Assembly (NCBI GenBank): GCA_024644775.1
Contig: JAHEHB010000251.1
Coordinates: forward strand, 1-8,015
Origin: Deltaproteobacteria bacterium
Lineage (GTDB): Bacteria; Desulfobacterota; Desulfobacteria; Desulfobacterales; SURF-15
DNA: 8,015 bases
Direction: 5' to 3'
Shown here: positions 1 to 6,341 of the stretch, one piece after another
How the letters are laid out: every line of letters starts with the position of its first letter
Numbering within the stretch: the stretch's first letter is position 1
Notes under the pieces: model-generated
Database searches by the model: none
Seen by the model: only the letters and a program-made list of their open reading frames with translations
What the model was told of the DNA's origin: nothing
Program-made: the position numbers and the translations under genes

Positions 1-1092
1 GTGCATACCGCCAAAAAATCCGGTATTGACAGCTGTCTGCTGATTACCGACAGACACGGGCAATTCGCATCCGTCGATCATCTAATACAGGTGGTTGATG
101 AAGGAGCGATACTCGAGGACATATTGCCAATGCCGTCCATAATCCTGAAATCCGGGTATCTACCCGACGAACGTTTCTTTAAAACCCTGCTTCAATCCCT
201 TCATGGGAAAACGTCTGTTGTGACGGGGTATCACCGATCCGTGCTGGTCGTTGATGAAAACACAGCGAAACCATGGCTGCAGCGATTGTGGGACAAAAAC
301 GGAATGGATTCGGTGTACGAAGAAATAGAAAGACAATCTTCCGATGGCCTGACCGTTGAAGCCGGCGCCATCTTTGCCATAAATGACCCTCAGGAGCTCT
401 CCCGTTTTGAAGATCAACTGTTCAAAAGCCTCATCAAAGATACCGAAGGATTCATGTCAAAACATTTCGAGAGACGGATTTCGATTGCCATTTCGAAACG
501 TCTGGCGGACACCCCGGTGACACCCAACCAGATGACAATCATCAGCATTTGCATTGGGCTGCTGGGCGCCTTCTGCATCGGTATCGGCAGAGGGCTTTGG
601 CAAGTCGTGGGCTCCCTTCTGTTTCTCACACATTCCATTCTCGACGGGTGCGACGGCGAAATTGCACGGATCAAATATTCGGAAAGCCGCATAGGAGGGC
701 TCCTCGATTTCTGGGGCGATAACGTGGTTCACGCCGCTGTATTTTTTGCCATCGCCGTCGAATGGTGGCACAAAACCGGGAGGGAGTTTCCTTTTCTTTT
801 GGCAGGTCTTGCTACCTTGAGCGCTCTGGGAACAGCCGGTTTGATCTATTGGCGGACGATGAGACCCGAAAAGTGTGAAAAAGGCCCCTTGTTCACATCG
901 CTTTTTTCTTCTAAACAGAAAAACAAAACGGAGCGGGCGGCTGATTTCCTGGCACGACGCGATTTTATCTATCTTGTTGTAATCTTATCCTTTTTTAACC
1001 GTCTGGACTGGTTTCTGATTCTGAGCGCCGTTGGAACTCCGGTGTTTTTTCTTGTAGTATTGTTTCTCAATATCAGGAAAGACAGCAGGTGA
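1..1092 (+). CDS. CDP-alcohol phosphotransferase, DIPPS-like, with nucleotidyltransferase-like N-terminal remnant (5' partial)
   Basis: Integral membrane enzyme predicted to join a CDP-activated alcohol or polyol phosphate to a second alcohol, releasing CMP. The complete CDP-OH-P signature is present: D215, D218-G219, A222-R223, G232, D236 and D240 (pattern DxxDGxxAR, eight residues, GxxxDxxxD). Hydrophobic segments lie at about 178-212, 242-260, 265-285 and 320-357. Residues 1-155 are soluble and resemble the tail of a MobA-like nucleotidyltransferase fold. The stretch at 137-180 leading into the membrane domain is typical of bifunctional inositol-phosphate cytidylyltransferase / di-inositol-phosphate synthases. 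The frame opens at base 1 with GTG and the first residues look like mid-domain sequence, so the true start probably lies upstream of the window. It converges on the ATP-grasp operon. The substrate is not determined; phosphatidyl- or archaetidyl-type lipid synthesis is the alternative to a soluble phosphodiester. Confidence 0.85.
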   Translation: MHTAKKSGIDSCLLITDRHGQFASVDHLIQVVDEGAILEDILPMPSIILKSGYLPDERFFKTLLQSLHGKTSVVTGYHRSVLVVDENTAKPWLQRLWDKNGMDSVYEEIERQSSDGLTVEAGAIFAINDPQELSRFEDQLFKSLIKDTEGFMSKHFERRISIAISKRLADTPVTPNQMTIISICIGLLGAFCIGIGRGLWQVVGSLLFLTHSILDGCDGEIARIKYSESRIGGLLDFWGDNVVHAAVFFAIAVEWWHKTGREFPFLLAGLATLSALGTAGLIYWRTMRPEKCEKGPLFTSLFSSKQKNKTERAADFLARRDFIYLVVILSFFNRLDWFLILSAVGTPVFFLVVLFLNIRKDSR

Positions 1093-1104
1093 TTCGAGAT
1101 CTAA

Positions 1105-1275
1105 ACGTCGGCCTTCAGGGTATTGAAGCGCGCGCCGGAATTGGAGACGATTTCGCTCGGTGGGATTGATAGGCCAGTTCGGAAAGCCGTGCCGCTTCCG
1201 GGTGGCCGGGTGACAAGTATCGTTGTTCTTCCCGATAGACTCGGGACGAAATGGTATCGGTTGATCTTCCGTTGA
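1105..1275 (+). other. Open frame without a clear start between convergent genes; possible gene remnant
   Basis: Between the stop of the phosphotransferase and the stop of the ATP-grasp gene, one frame stays open for 56 codons (bounded by TAA at 1102-1104 and TGA at 1273-1275). It gives a protein-like reading with a basic, hydrophobic C-terminus ending in KWYRLIFR. It has no ATG; the only early candidate is TTG at 1123. In a neighbouring frame, a GTG at 1089-1091 overlaps the upstream stop as GTGA and runs 26 codons to a TGA. A short coupled gene broken by a frameshift would explain both, but chance openness in this moderately GC-rich stretch is equally possible. I do not recognise a family. 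Confidence 0.15.
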
Positions 1276-1280
1276 GATTG

Positions 1281-2129
1281 TTATGATCCATTAAAACCTC
1301 TTTCGTGCATGCGGATGATGTACCTGCCGATATGCTCAGCGGCTGTCCGGCGGCACGAAGAAAAACTCGGCCAGTCGTTGACGTCTATCAGCACCAGTTG
1401 CCCATCCAGCGTAAAAATCGCATCTCCACCATAAATTTCCAGCCCCACCGCTTCAGCCGCCCGGCTCGCGACAGTCAAGAGCCGAGTCCTCAGTCTATTT
1501 TCTTCCGGGGCGATGGTTTCACCTGATGAAACTTTAAATGCAGTAAAAAATTCCCCGGGGCCCACACCGTAAAACTTGATCACCTCGCCCTCAATGTGCT
1601 CCTGGATGAGCACCGTCTCAATGTTTTGAGCGTAATAATGATCCAGAGCGCCGGTAAGATCTTTTCTGGTTGCCACTTTGACGACATCGGCTGCTTGCAT
1701 TGCATGGACATCCCCCCGTTTCAGCCAGAAACACCGACCGGAATCCACGGAAACCATCTTTTTAAGCGCGTCCTGCGCATGAAGGGGCAAGATACGGCCC
1801 CGGGGTAACGGCAGGCAGGCTGCATGCAGGCGATGAAAGAGCTGTTTTCGATAACAATTTTGAACTGCGGCGACAGAATTGACAACCGTGGTGTCGTTCT
1901 GCTGCCAACGCGCCAAGATATCGAGTGCCTGCTTGGATTGCGCCATGCTCAGAACGAGACCGGGTCTCGATGAAATCTTATGAAGCTCTTCAGCCGGCGA
2001 CATCGAAACCCGGAATATGGATCCGGGCAACCGAGCAATCGTCATTTCCAGAATCGCCGCATCTGCCCGAACTTTTCCGGGTGAAAACGCTTTTTCCCGG
2101 TATACACCCAGTACCGTTCCGTTAACCAT
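1281..2129 (-). CDS. ATP-grasp domain protein
   Basis: Predicted ATP-dependent ligase or kinase of the ATP-grasp fold, about 282 residues, cytoplasmic. Visible elements (numbered from the ATG) are the ATP-binding lysine in FWLKRGD (about K137), the adenine-contacting QEHIEGE (about 176-182), a following K185 in IKFYGVG, and the metal-binding C-terminal block with D236, D249, N251 and D252 in LIDVNDWPSF. The IDVND block is the usual Mg-ATP site. The G-x-x-x-K-x-Y-x-V-G arrangement recalls ITPK-type inositol phosphate kinases as much as RimK-type ligases, which would suit a polyol-phosphate locus; this is inference. I chose ATG at 2129, eight bases inside the end of the nucleotidyltransferase gene and preceded by GAGG. 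A TTG at 2138 would add three residues but lacks a ribosome site. It is the last gene of a three-gene operon. Confidence 0.8.
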   Translation of the reverse strand: MVNGTVLGVYREKAFSPGKVRADAAILEMTIARLPGSIFRVSMSPAEELHKISSRPGLVLSMAQSKQALDILARWQQNDTTVVNSVAAVQNCYRKQLFHRLHAACLPLPRGRILPLHAQDALKKMVSVDSGRCFWLKRGDVHAMQAADVVKVATRKDLTGALDHYYAQNIETVLIQEHIEGEVIKFYGVGPGEFFTAFKVSSGETIAPEENRLRTRLLTVASRAAEAVGLEIYGGDAIFTLDGQLVLIDVNDWPSFSSCRRTAAEHIGRYIIRMHERGFNGS

Positions 2130-2832
2130 GGCCCTCAATTTTTCTCACGTAAGCCTGCGCTATTTTCACATCCTCGGGGTAATCCACATCAATGGTTTTG
2201 GATACTTCGACACCATGAAGCGAATACGCCTTGTCCATCAGAAGGTTGAGAAATTGACGCAGTGCATTCAGGTTGTTTGATCGGGCGACCTCAATCTCCG
2301 TGAAAATATCCGGTGTAAAATAATAAAAACCGGCAGTCACATAGGGGGTAGGCACCGCGGCATCACCCAATGCGATTATCCGGCAACTGTCGTCTAACCG
2401 AACCCACAGGGGCTTTTCATCATCTACAAAACGGGTCACCGCCAGAACGGCCTGAGCATTTTGGATGCTTTTGGCTTGCGTAAGAAATGTCTCCAGTGTT
2501 TCAAACGCAAAGACCGCATCGACCGTTAACATGAGAAAGGGTTCGGAATTCAAAATAGGGGCCAGACCAAATAAGCTTTCCATGGAATTCGGGGTTGTTT
2601 TGACAACCAGCTCCAATGGAACCGGCCACGAACCGGAGCGTAAATAACCGGCGACGTCAGGATTCAGATCATTGACAATACATGCAATGGACGTTACTGC
2701 CGTTTTTGCGGCAGCATGGATGGCCCTATGAATCAATGGTTTTCCGCCAACCGTTATCAGAGGCTTTGGAACCGTTATGCCGCCACGTGACAGGCGCTCT
2801 CCTTTACCGGCTGCAATGATCGCCGCTTTCAT
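2122..2832 (-). CDS. NTP-transferase (sugar-/polyol-phosphate nucleotidyltransferase family)
   Basis: Cytoplasmic nucleotidyltransferase of 236 residues, the normal size for a single-domain member. It should join a sugar- or polyol-1-phosphate to CTP (or another NTP) to give the activated donor. The N-terminal signature AAGKGERL (7-14) with K23 in VPKPL is the nucleotide-binding loop. D105 in LTVDAVF is the expected metal-binding aspartate, and D215/D217 in TIDVDYPED supply the C-terminal acidic site. It starts in an ATGA overlap with the upstream HAD gene and its end overlaps the ATP-grasp start, so the three are translationally coupled. Next to a DIPPS-like phosphotransferase the natural guess is an inositol- or polyol-phosphate cytidylyltransferase, replacing the catalytic domain that looks degenerate in the phosphotransferase N-terminus. 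Hexose or glycerol phosphate substrates cannot be excluded. Confidence 0.85.
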   Translation of the reverse strand: MKAAIIAAGKGERLSRGGITVPKPLITVGGKPLIHRAIHAAAKTAVTSIACIVNDLNPDVAGYLRSGSWPVPLELVVKTTPNSMESLFGLAPILNSEPFLMLTVDAVFAFETLETFLTQAKSIQNAQAVLAVTRFVDDEKPLWVRLDDSCRIIALGDAAVPTPYVTAGFYYFTPDIFTEIEVARSNNLNALRQFLNLLMDKAYSLHGVEVSKTIDVDYPEDVKIAQAYVRKIEGHG

Positions 2833-3527
2833 AAGATCAGGGCCTCCAGCTCGGTCAGTCGCAGGATCCGTGCATCTACAGGGCCGGCATTGGGCGGTAT
2901 TCTAGGATTCGGTCCTTCCAGCCAGATGGTTTTCAATCCGATGTCTCGAGCCGGAATCATGTCCCGCTCGTAGGAGTCCCCGACAAAAATGACCTGCTCC
3001 GGTGGTAAATCGAAGCGGCGCAATGCCATCAAGAAGATCTCCGGCTGGGGTTTGCCGATTCCGACCCGAGTGGAGTCGAGAATCACATCAAAAAACTCCG
3101 CCAATCCTGCCTCCCGGCACAATGTCTCTACATTTCCGTAAAAATTGGAAATAAGCCCCAGCCGATACCGCCTGTTCACATCACGGAGCAGACGGACATT
3201 CCGTTGCAGGTACTGCTCCGTTTCGATGCAAAAAGCCGCTACCATCTGATGTACGCCGTTGTCTTTCTTCAAGCCCAGTGCATTGAACTGCAATGTCACG
3301 TGATATTCCATCAACTGGCGAAGATGCATGGTATTCACCTTCGAATTTCGGCAACATCGCTCATCCGCGTGATAAAACACACGCTTGATATCCTCCGGAG
3401 CAATGTCGAGTCCGTTTTGCTTATAGAGCCGGATGAAACGATCCAGCCAGTGCTCGCCGTCTGAATCGAGCGTACCTCCGAAATCAAGAAGGAGCGCCTT
3501 GCAACCGTCAAATATTGAGGTTTTCAT
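2829..3527 (-). CDS. HAD-superfamily hydrolase with DxGGT motif I
   Basis: Haloacid-dehalogenase-fold phosphatase-like protein of 232 residues with a helical cap (about 25-115). Motif I is LLLDFGGTLD with nucleophile D15. Motif II is S127 in LISNF, motif III is K159 in GIGKPQPEIF, and motif IV is GDSYERD (D184, D189). The second aspartate of the canonical DxDxT, which acts as general acid/base, is Gly (G17). Proteins with this DFGGT form exist in the family, but the loss should lower or alter ordinary phosphomonoesterase chemistry. It is the first gene of the minus-strand operon, with a good ribosome site (GAAGGA at 3533-3538) before ATG 3527, and overlaps the nucleotidyltransferase by ATGA. 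It may dephosphorylate a polyol-phosphate intermediate or have a non-hydrolytic role. Confidence 0.85.
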   Translation of the reverse strand: MKTSIFDGCKALLLDFGGTLDSDGEHWLDRFIRLYKQNGLDIAPEDIKRVFYHADERCCRNSKVNTMHLRQLMEYHVTLQFNALGLKKDNGVHQMVAAFCIETEQYLQRNVRLLRDVNRRYRLGLISNFYGNVETLCREAGLAEFFDVILDSTRVGIGKPQPEIFLMALRRFDLPPEQVIFVGDSYERDMIPARDIGLKTIWLEGPNPRIPPNAGPVDARILRLTELEALIL

Positions 3528-3665
3528 GTTGTTCCTTCAATCGCTTCGATCCTTTGAATTAATAGATGCCAAAGGATAACAAGTTGCTTTTTGCGAGTGT
3601 GAATATGTCGGAAAACGAATTGTGAGTCAATTAAAAATCGGCCGATAGAGGTAAAGGGAGGTGGA

Positions 3666-3731
3666 ATGGAACTTCATTTTCACCGAGAACTGCAGTTACG
3701 CATTTATCGTTGTTGCCACAGTGCACGGTAA
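3666..3731 (+). CDS. Possible 21-residue leader ORF upstream of the radical SAM gene
   Basis: ATG at 3666 is preceded by a strong ribosome-binding sequence (GGGAGG at 3657-3662, four bases before the ATG). The frame encodes 21 residues containing three His, four Arg and two Cys before TAA at 3729-3731. A perfect 10-bp palindrome, AACTGCAGTT (3688-3697), and a 7-bp stem (3711-3717 with 3727-3733, one G-T pair) lie inside or over its end. The stop is 81 bases before the radical SAM start. This geometry resembles a leader peptide, but there is no T-run after the stem and no family recognition, so it may be fortuitous. Confidence 0.2.
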   Translation: MELHFHRELQLRIYRCCHSAR

Positions 3732-3812
3732 CATGCAATAATTAACCCAAGGGTTTTGCTCCAATACAACAGTGATGCGGTCGACAAACCGTCCGGGAAT
3801 TTAGCCATTACC

Positions 3813-5132
3813 ATGAAACTGCTTATCATTCAGCCATCTCACTATCGAGCCAGATCGGATTTTACCCTCCATAAGACCAAAACCAGGAAGGTGGTGGGAT
3901 TGACACTGCCCTATCTCGCTGCGATGACCCCGGAAGAATGGGAAATCTCACTGGTGGATGAACAACTGGTGGATATCGATTTTAATGCCCCTGCCGACGT
4001 CGTTGCCATTACGACCTGGACCGTAAACGCACTTCGGGCTTACGACATCGCAGATCGGTTTCGCAAGCGCGGTGTCCTGGTGATGATGGGGGGACCCCAT
4101 GTCTTTTCCCATGCGGAGGAGGTTGTCGATCATTGCGATGCTGTCGGTATCGGGGAGGGCGAGACGATTTGGCCGCTTATGCTCAAAGACGCCGCGGCTG
4201 GGGGCCTCAAAAAAATCTATCGGTCCGATACATTCCATTGCCTCGATGGTCTGCCCTTTCCGCGTTACGACCTTGTGAATCTCAGAAAGTATGGATTTTT
4301 TAAAACCTTCGCGGTGCAGTCCTCCAGAGGATGCCCGTTTAAATGCGAGTTTTGTACAGAGCGTTTCTTTCTCGGCCATAGCTACCGGTACCGACCGGTT
4401 GATGAGGTCATTTCGGAAATTAAGAGAAGCAACGCCAAAAACATCTTATTTGCCGACAGCAATTTTGCCGGTAATCTGCCCCACACGATGGCGCTCATGG
4501 AAGCCCTCATCCCGCTTAAGGTCCGTTGGTCGAGTCTTTGGTCTTCCTACATTTGCACCAACAACGAATTTATGGATCTGGCCAAAAAAAGCGGTGTTTT
4601 ACACGTGAATATCGGCCTGGAAAGTATCGATGGAGAAACCATTGCCGGAATGAACAAAAGAGCAAATAAAGTCGAAAAATACAAAGAAATTTTACATAAC
4701 CTGCGTAGAAGGCAAATTAGCTATTCGTTGAACTTTATCTTTGGCTGGGATACGGAAAACCGGGACGTATTCGACGCCACGCGTACATTTCTTATGGAAA
4801 ATAAGGTGCCGGCTGCATACTTCAACATTCTAACCCCTCAGAAGGCAACCCCCCTGTATGACCGGATGGAAAAAACGGGCAGAATCATAGACGGCGATCA
4901 GATCGGCAGGTGGCCGGAACCCAAATGTCACTTTAAACCGACATATTGTTCGCCTCAGGAGTTGGAGCATTTCGTAAACAGGCTCTACCATGATTTCTAC
5001 TCCTATCCCTCGATGCTGTCTCGTCTACCCTTGCCCCTTACCCGGGCACACCTTGCTTCCTGGTTTATCAATTTCTCACAGCGAAAGGCCTTTCGGGGGA
5101 ATTCGCTCACGAAAAATTTTGATGCGTATTGA
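3813..5132 (+). CDS. B12-binding-domain radical SAM protein
   Basis: A 439-residue, two-domain enzyme. Residues about 1-150 form a Rossmann-like cobalamin-binding domain with MGGPHVFSHAEE (GGPH at 93-96) and a GIGEGE turn. The classical DxHxxG cobalamin-ligating motif is not evident, so any bound B12 would be base-off without the usual His ligand. The radical SAM [4Fe-4S] motif is CPFKCEFC, with C174, C178 and C181 preceded by QSSRG. It is followed by family blocks FADSNF, NIGLESID and NFIFGWDTE, and a C-terminal helical extension of about 90 residues. Family members catalyse methylations, cyclisations or C-C bond formation, often on lipids or cofactors. A TTG at 3756 would add 19 residues; I prefer ATG 3813 because MKLLIIQPS is the usual family N-terminus. 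It diverges from the HAD operon, and a link to that pathway is inferred from position only. Confidence 0.85.
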   Translation: MKLLIIQPSHYRARSDFTLHKTKTRKVVGLTLPYLAAMTPEEWEISLVDEQLVDIDFNAPADVVAITTWTVNALRAYDIADRFRKRGVLVMMGGPHVFSHAEEVVDHCDAVGIGEGETIWPLMLKDAAAGGLKKIYRSDTFHCLDGLPFPRYDLVNLRKYGFFKTFAVQSSRGCPFKCEFCTERFFLGHSYRYRPVDEVISEIKRSNAKNILFADSNFAGNLPHTMALMEALIPLKVRWSSLWSSYICTNNEFMDLAKKSGVLHVNIGLESIDGETIAGMNKRANKVEKYKEILHNLRRRQISYSLNFIFGWDTENRDVFDATRTFLMENKVPAAYFNILTPQKATPLYDRMEKTGRIIDGDQIGRWPEPKCHFKPTYCSPQELEHFVNRLYHDFYSYPSMLSRLPLPLTRAHLASWFINFSQRKAFRGNSLTKNFDAY

Positions 5133-5242
5133 ACTGCGGTCAAAATAGTGATTCAAAAACATAACGTTAAGTCAATTATGAAGCCGGTGTATCAAATCAT
5201 AAAATGCGCTTCTCATTAATTTTTATGCAATATTCCCCTATT
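5133..5242. other. Intergenic stretch after the radical SAM gene
   Basis: This AT-rich spacer leads into the first repeat copy. I see no gene, no convincing intrinsic terminator and no recognisable regulatory motif. The gene-free block continues to 5675 and holds the repeat copy and RNA candidate listed separately. Confidence 0.5.
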
Positions 5243-5263
5243 TAGTGTCCGTCCAGGGATGAG

Positions 5264-5278
5264 TCCGCCTCAGGCGGA
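5264..5278. repeat. 15-bp palindrome nested in repeat copy 1, unit A
   Basis: TCCGCCTCAGGCGGA is a perfect palindrome around a central C. It lies in the left arm of repeat copy 1 and has no counterpart in the right arm or in copy 2. Confidence 0.7.
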
Positions 5279-5297
5279 TGCAAGATCAAGGCGGGCG

Positions 5298-5312
5298 TCC
5301 GCCTCCGGCGGA
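5298..5312. repeat. 15-bp palindrome nested in repeat copy 1, unit B
   Basis: TCCGCCTCCGGCGGA differs from unit A by one base and sits 19 bases downstream of it. Both are absent from copy 2. Removing them makes the left arm line up with the reverse complement of the right arm. Confidence 0.7.
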
Positions 5313-5429
5313 TTAACCACAGGAATACATTGAGTATTTTGAGGATTAAAATTCAGAGCCCAACGCCGATATTGCGGAAATTAGCCATTTCTGGATGGGC
5401 ACTATTTAGGATCTACCGGCATACTTGAC

Positions 5430-5565
5430 ATGCCCCCGACAATGAAATAAGTTTCCTGATGTATCCTGTCGCAAGAGGGTTCACAGTGCAAGCCTCTTAA
5501 GTATTCAAAAGCAGCCGAACCGAAGCTGTAAGGCTTGCGGGGGTATTCCTCTTCTCGGGATTTTT
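5430..5565 (+). ncRNA. Candidate structured RNA or 5' leader element
   Basis: A closing stem pairs 5430-5438 (ATGCCCCCG) with 5538-5546 (CGGGGGTAT): nine pairs, one of them G-T. Inside it, GCAAGCC (5488-5494) pairs perfectly with GGCTTGC (5532-5538), enclosing a hairpin CAGC/GCTG (5512-5515 with 5525-5528). A short CGACA/TGTCG stem joins 5437-5441 and 5467-5471. AAGAGG (5473-5478) can instead pair with CCTCTT (5493-5498), which competes with the GCAAGCC helix, as in a switch. ATTCC/GGGAT (5545-5549 with 5557-5561) followed by TTTT could be a weak terminator. It lies 110 bases before the immunity-like gene, on the same strand. It does not match any riboswitch consensus I can recall; a decayed group II intron domain I fragment is another reading. 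Confidence 0.35.
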
Positions 5566-5675
5566 ATGAGATGTAATTGAACGGCTCAGGCAAACTATTC
5601 GCGTTGCTTGTAATTTTAGTCTCAACTGTGTATCTAATTCTTAAATGTATGGTAAACCACAGAAAGGATCGTATC

Positions 5676-6062
5676 ATGAAAAACGTTGCTTTATTGTTCG
5701 CCATTTTGGTTGTTTGTCTGCCTTTTAAAGCAGGCGCCGTCGAGGAGCAGGATTTTAAATTTAGTATGACTCAGGACTTATATGATCTGTGTTCAGTGGA
5801 CCCGACGAGTTCAGATTACGCCCCCGCCGTTTATGCTTGCAGAGGGTTTATTGAAGCGGCGGTACAATACCACGATGCGGTGAGTGACAACGATAATCTC
5901 AAGCGATTAATTTGTTATGGTCCTGATGTTACGATTGAAGATGGAAGAAAAGCGTTCGTGGAATGGGTTGATCGGAATAAAAGCGACAAAAAATTGATGG
6001 AAGAACTGCCGGTCGTTGGTCTGGTAAGAGCACTGGCAGACAAATATCCATGCGCTAAGTGA
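5676..6062 (+). CDS. Secreted Rap1a/Tai-type immunity-like protein
   Basis: A 128-residue exported protein. Residues 1-21 form a signal peptide (K2, hydrophobic core 4-16, cleavage after KAGA). The mature part has the Rap1a/Tai layout: an early helix with LYDLC (C39), CRGFIEAAV (C55 onward), LICYGPDVT (C80) leading to an amphipathic WVDR helix, and a final ALADKYPC (C126). The four cysteines fit two disulfides. Known family members are periplasmic immunity proteins that neutralise type VI amidase effectors, but many relatives are uncharacterised. No amidase or secretion gene is visible here. ATG 5676 has a good ribosome site (GAAAGGA, seven bases away). An upstream TTG at 5577 would bury the signal peptide and is rejected. 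A weak promoter-like pair (TTGTAA 5608, TATCTA 5631, 17-bp spacing) lies upstream. It sits 32 bp before the lipoprotein gene, probably as an operon. Confidence 0.75.
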   Translation: MKNVALLFAILVVCLPFKAGAVEEQDFKFSMTQDLYDLCSVDPTSSDYAPAVYACRGFIEAAVQYHDAVSDNDNLKRLICYGPDVTIEDGRKAFVEWVDRNKSDKKLMEELPVVGLVRALADKYPCAK

Positions 6063-6081
6063 CGATTAATTAAAAATCAAT

Positions 6082-6088
6082 GAGGAGG
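6082..6088 (+). promoter_or_regulatory. Strong ribosome-binding site deciding the lipoprotein start
   Basis: GAGGAGG lies six bases before ATG 6095. It overlaps the end of the alternative ATG at 6080, which has no ribosome site of its own and would add five residues in front of the lipoprotein signal. Confidence 0.7.
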
Positions 6089-6094
6089 TCTGTC

Positions 6095-6337
6095 ATGAAA
6101 ATAAATATAGCGGTAAGACGAGTGTTTATTGGCCTATTACTGTGTATGGTGCTGGTCACCGGTTGCGGACAAACCACGGGATCGCGGTCGGCCAGCGGTG
6201 CCGGTATGGGTGCGGTTGCGGGCGGAGCCATCGGATCTTTGACAGGAAACTTCGGCGCCGGTGCGCTTATTGGGGGGGGTGTTGGTGCTGTCTCCGGTTA
6301 TCTTTATGACCAGCACAAAAAAGGCAATATAGACTAA
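6095..6337 (+). CDS. Glycine-zipper lipoprotein
   Basis: An 80-residue lipoprotein. The signal is a charged start (K2, R8, R9), a hydrophobic stretch 10-21 and lipobox VTGC with C24 as the lipidated residue. Gly at +2 favours outer-membrane sorting. Residues 35-69 form a double glycine-zipper segment with repeated GxxxG/GAxxG spacing (GAVAGGAIG, then GALIGGGVGAVSG), followed by a short charged tail. Such zipper modules form tight helical hairpins in or at the membrane, and are common in small envelope or stress lipoproteins. It follows the immunity-like gene on the same strand. Repeat copy 2 starts four bases after its stop, so the repeat is likely in its transcript. Its specific role is unknown. 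Confidence 0.8.
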   Translation: MKINIAVRRVFIGLLLCMVLVTGCGQTTGSRSASGAGMGAVAGGAIGSLTGNFGAGALIGGGVGAVSGYLYDQHKKGNID

Positions 6338-6341
6338 TCAC

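Larger units (their letters stand above)
5243..5404 (+). repeat. MITE-like hairpin repeat, copy 1 (162 bp)
   Basis: Terminal inverted repeats begin TAGTGTCCGTCCAG and end CTGGATGGGCACTA. The subterminal segments CCAGGGATG (5253-5261) and CATTTCTGG (5386-5394) pair fully, allowing G-T. The centre (5312-5353) is a 42-bp core shared with copy 2 at 41 of 42 positions, and holds a small stem (AATAC / GTATT) around ATTGA. The element has no coding capacity. TA flanks each side, so a TA target duplication, as used by IS630/mariner-type elements, is possible. An 8-bp CTATTTAG also occurs at both borders (5238-5245 and 5402-5409). The left inner arm carries two extra 15-bp palindromes that copy 2 lacks. 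It lies between the radical SAM gene and the structured-RNA candidate. Confidence 0.75.

Noticed and set aside
1231..1245. CCCGA/TCGGG hairpin as terminator between convergent genes
   Set aside because: Only five pairs and no T-run on either strand.
3756..3812. TTG start giving the radical SAM protein 19 extra residues
   Set aside because: No ribosome site, and the following ATG begins the typical family N-terminus MKLLIIQPS.
5238..5409. 8-bp CTATTTAG at both borders of repeat copy 1 as a target-site duplication
   Set aside because: It includes bases belonging to the inverted repeat ends, and copy 2 has no equivalent; only a TA duplication fits both copies.
5456..5470. CTGATG resembling the hammerhead ribozyme core
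   Set aside because: The next base is T rather than A, and no matching GAAA/stem arrangement surrounds it.
5577..5675. TTG start adding 33 residues before the immunity-like protein
   Set aside because: It would place a complete signal peptide internally; ATG 5676 has a proper ribosome site.
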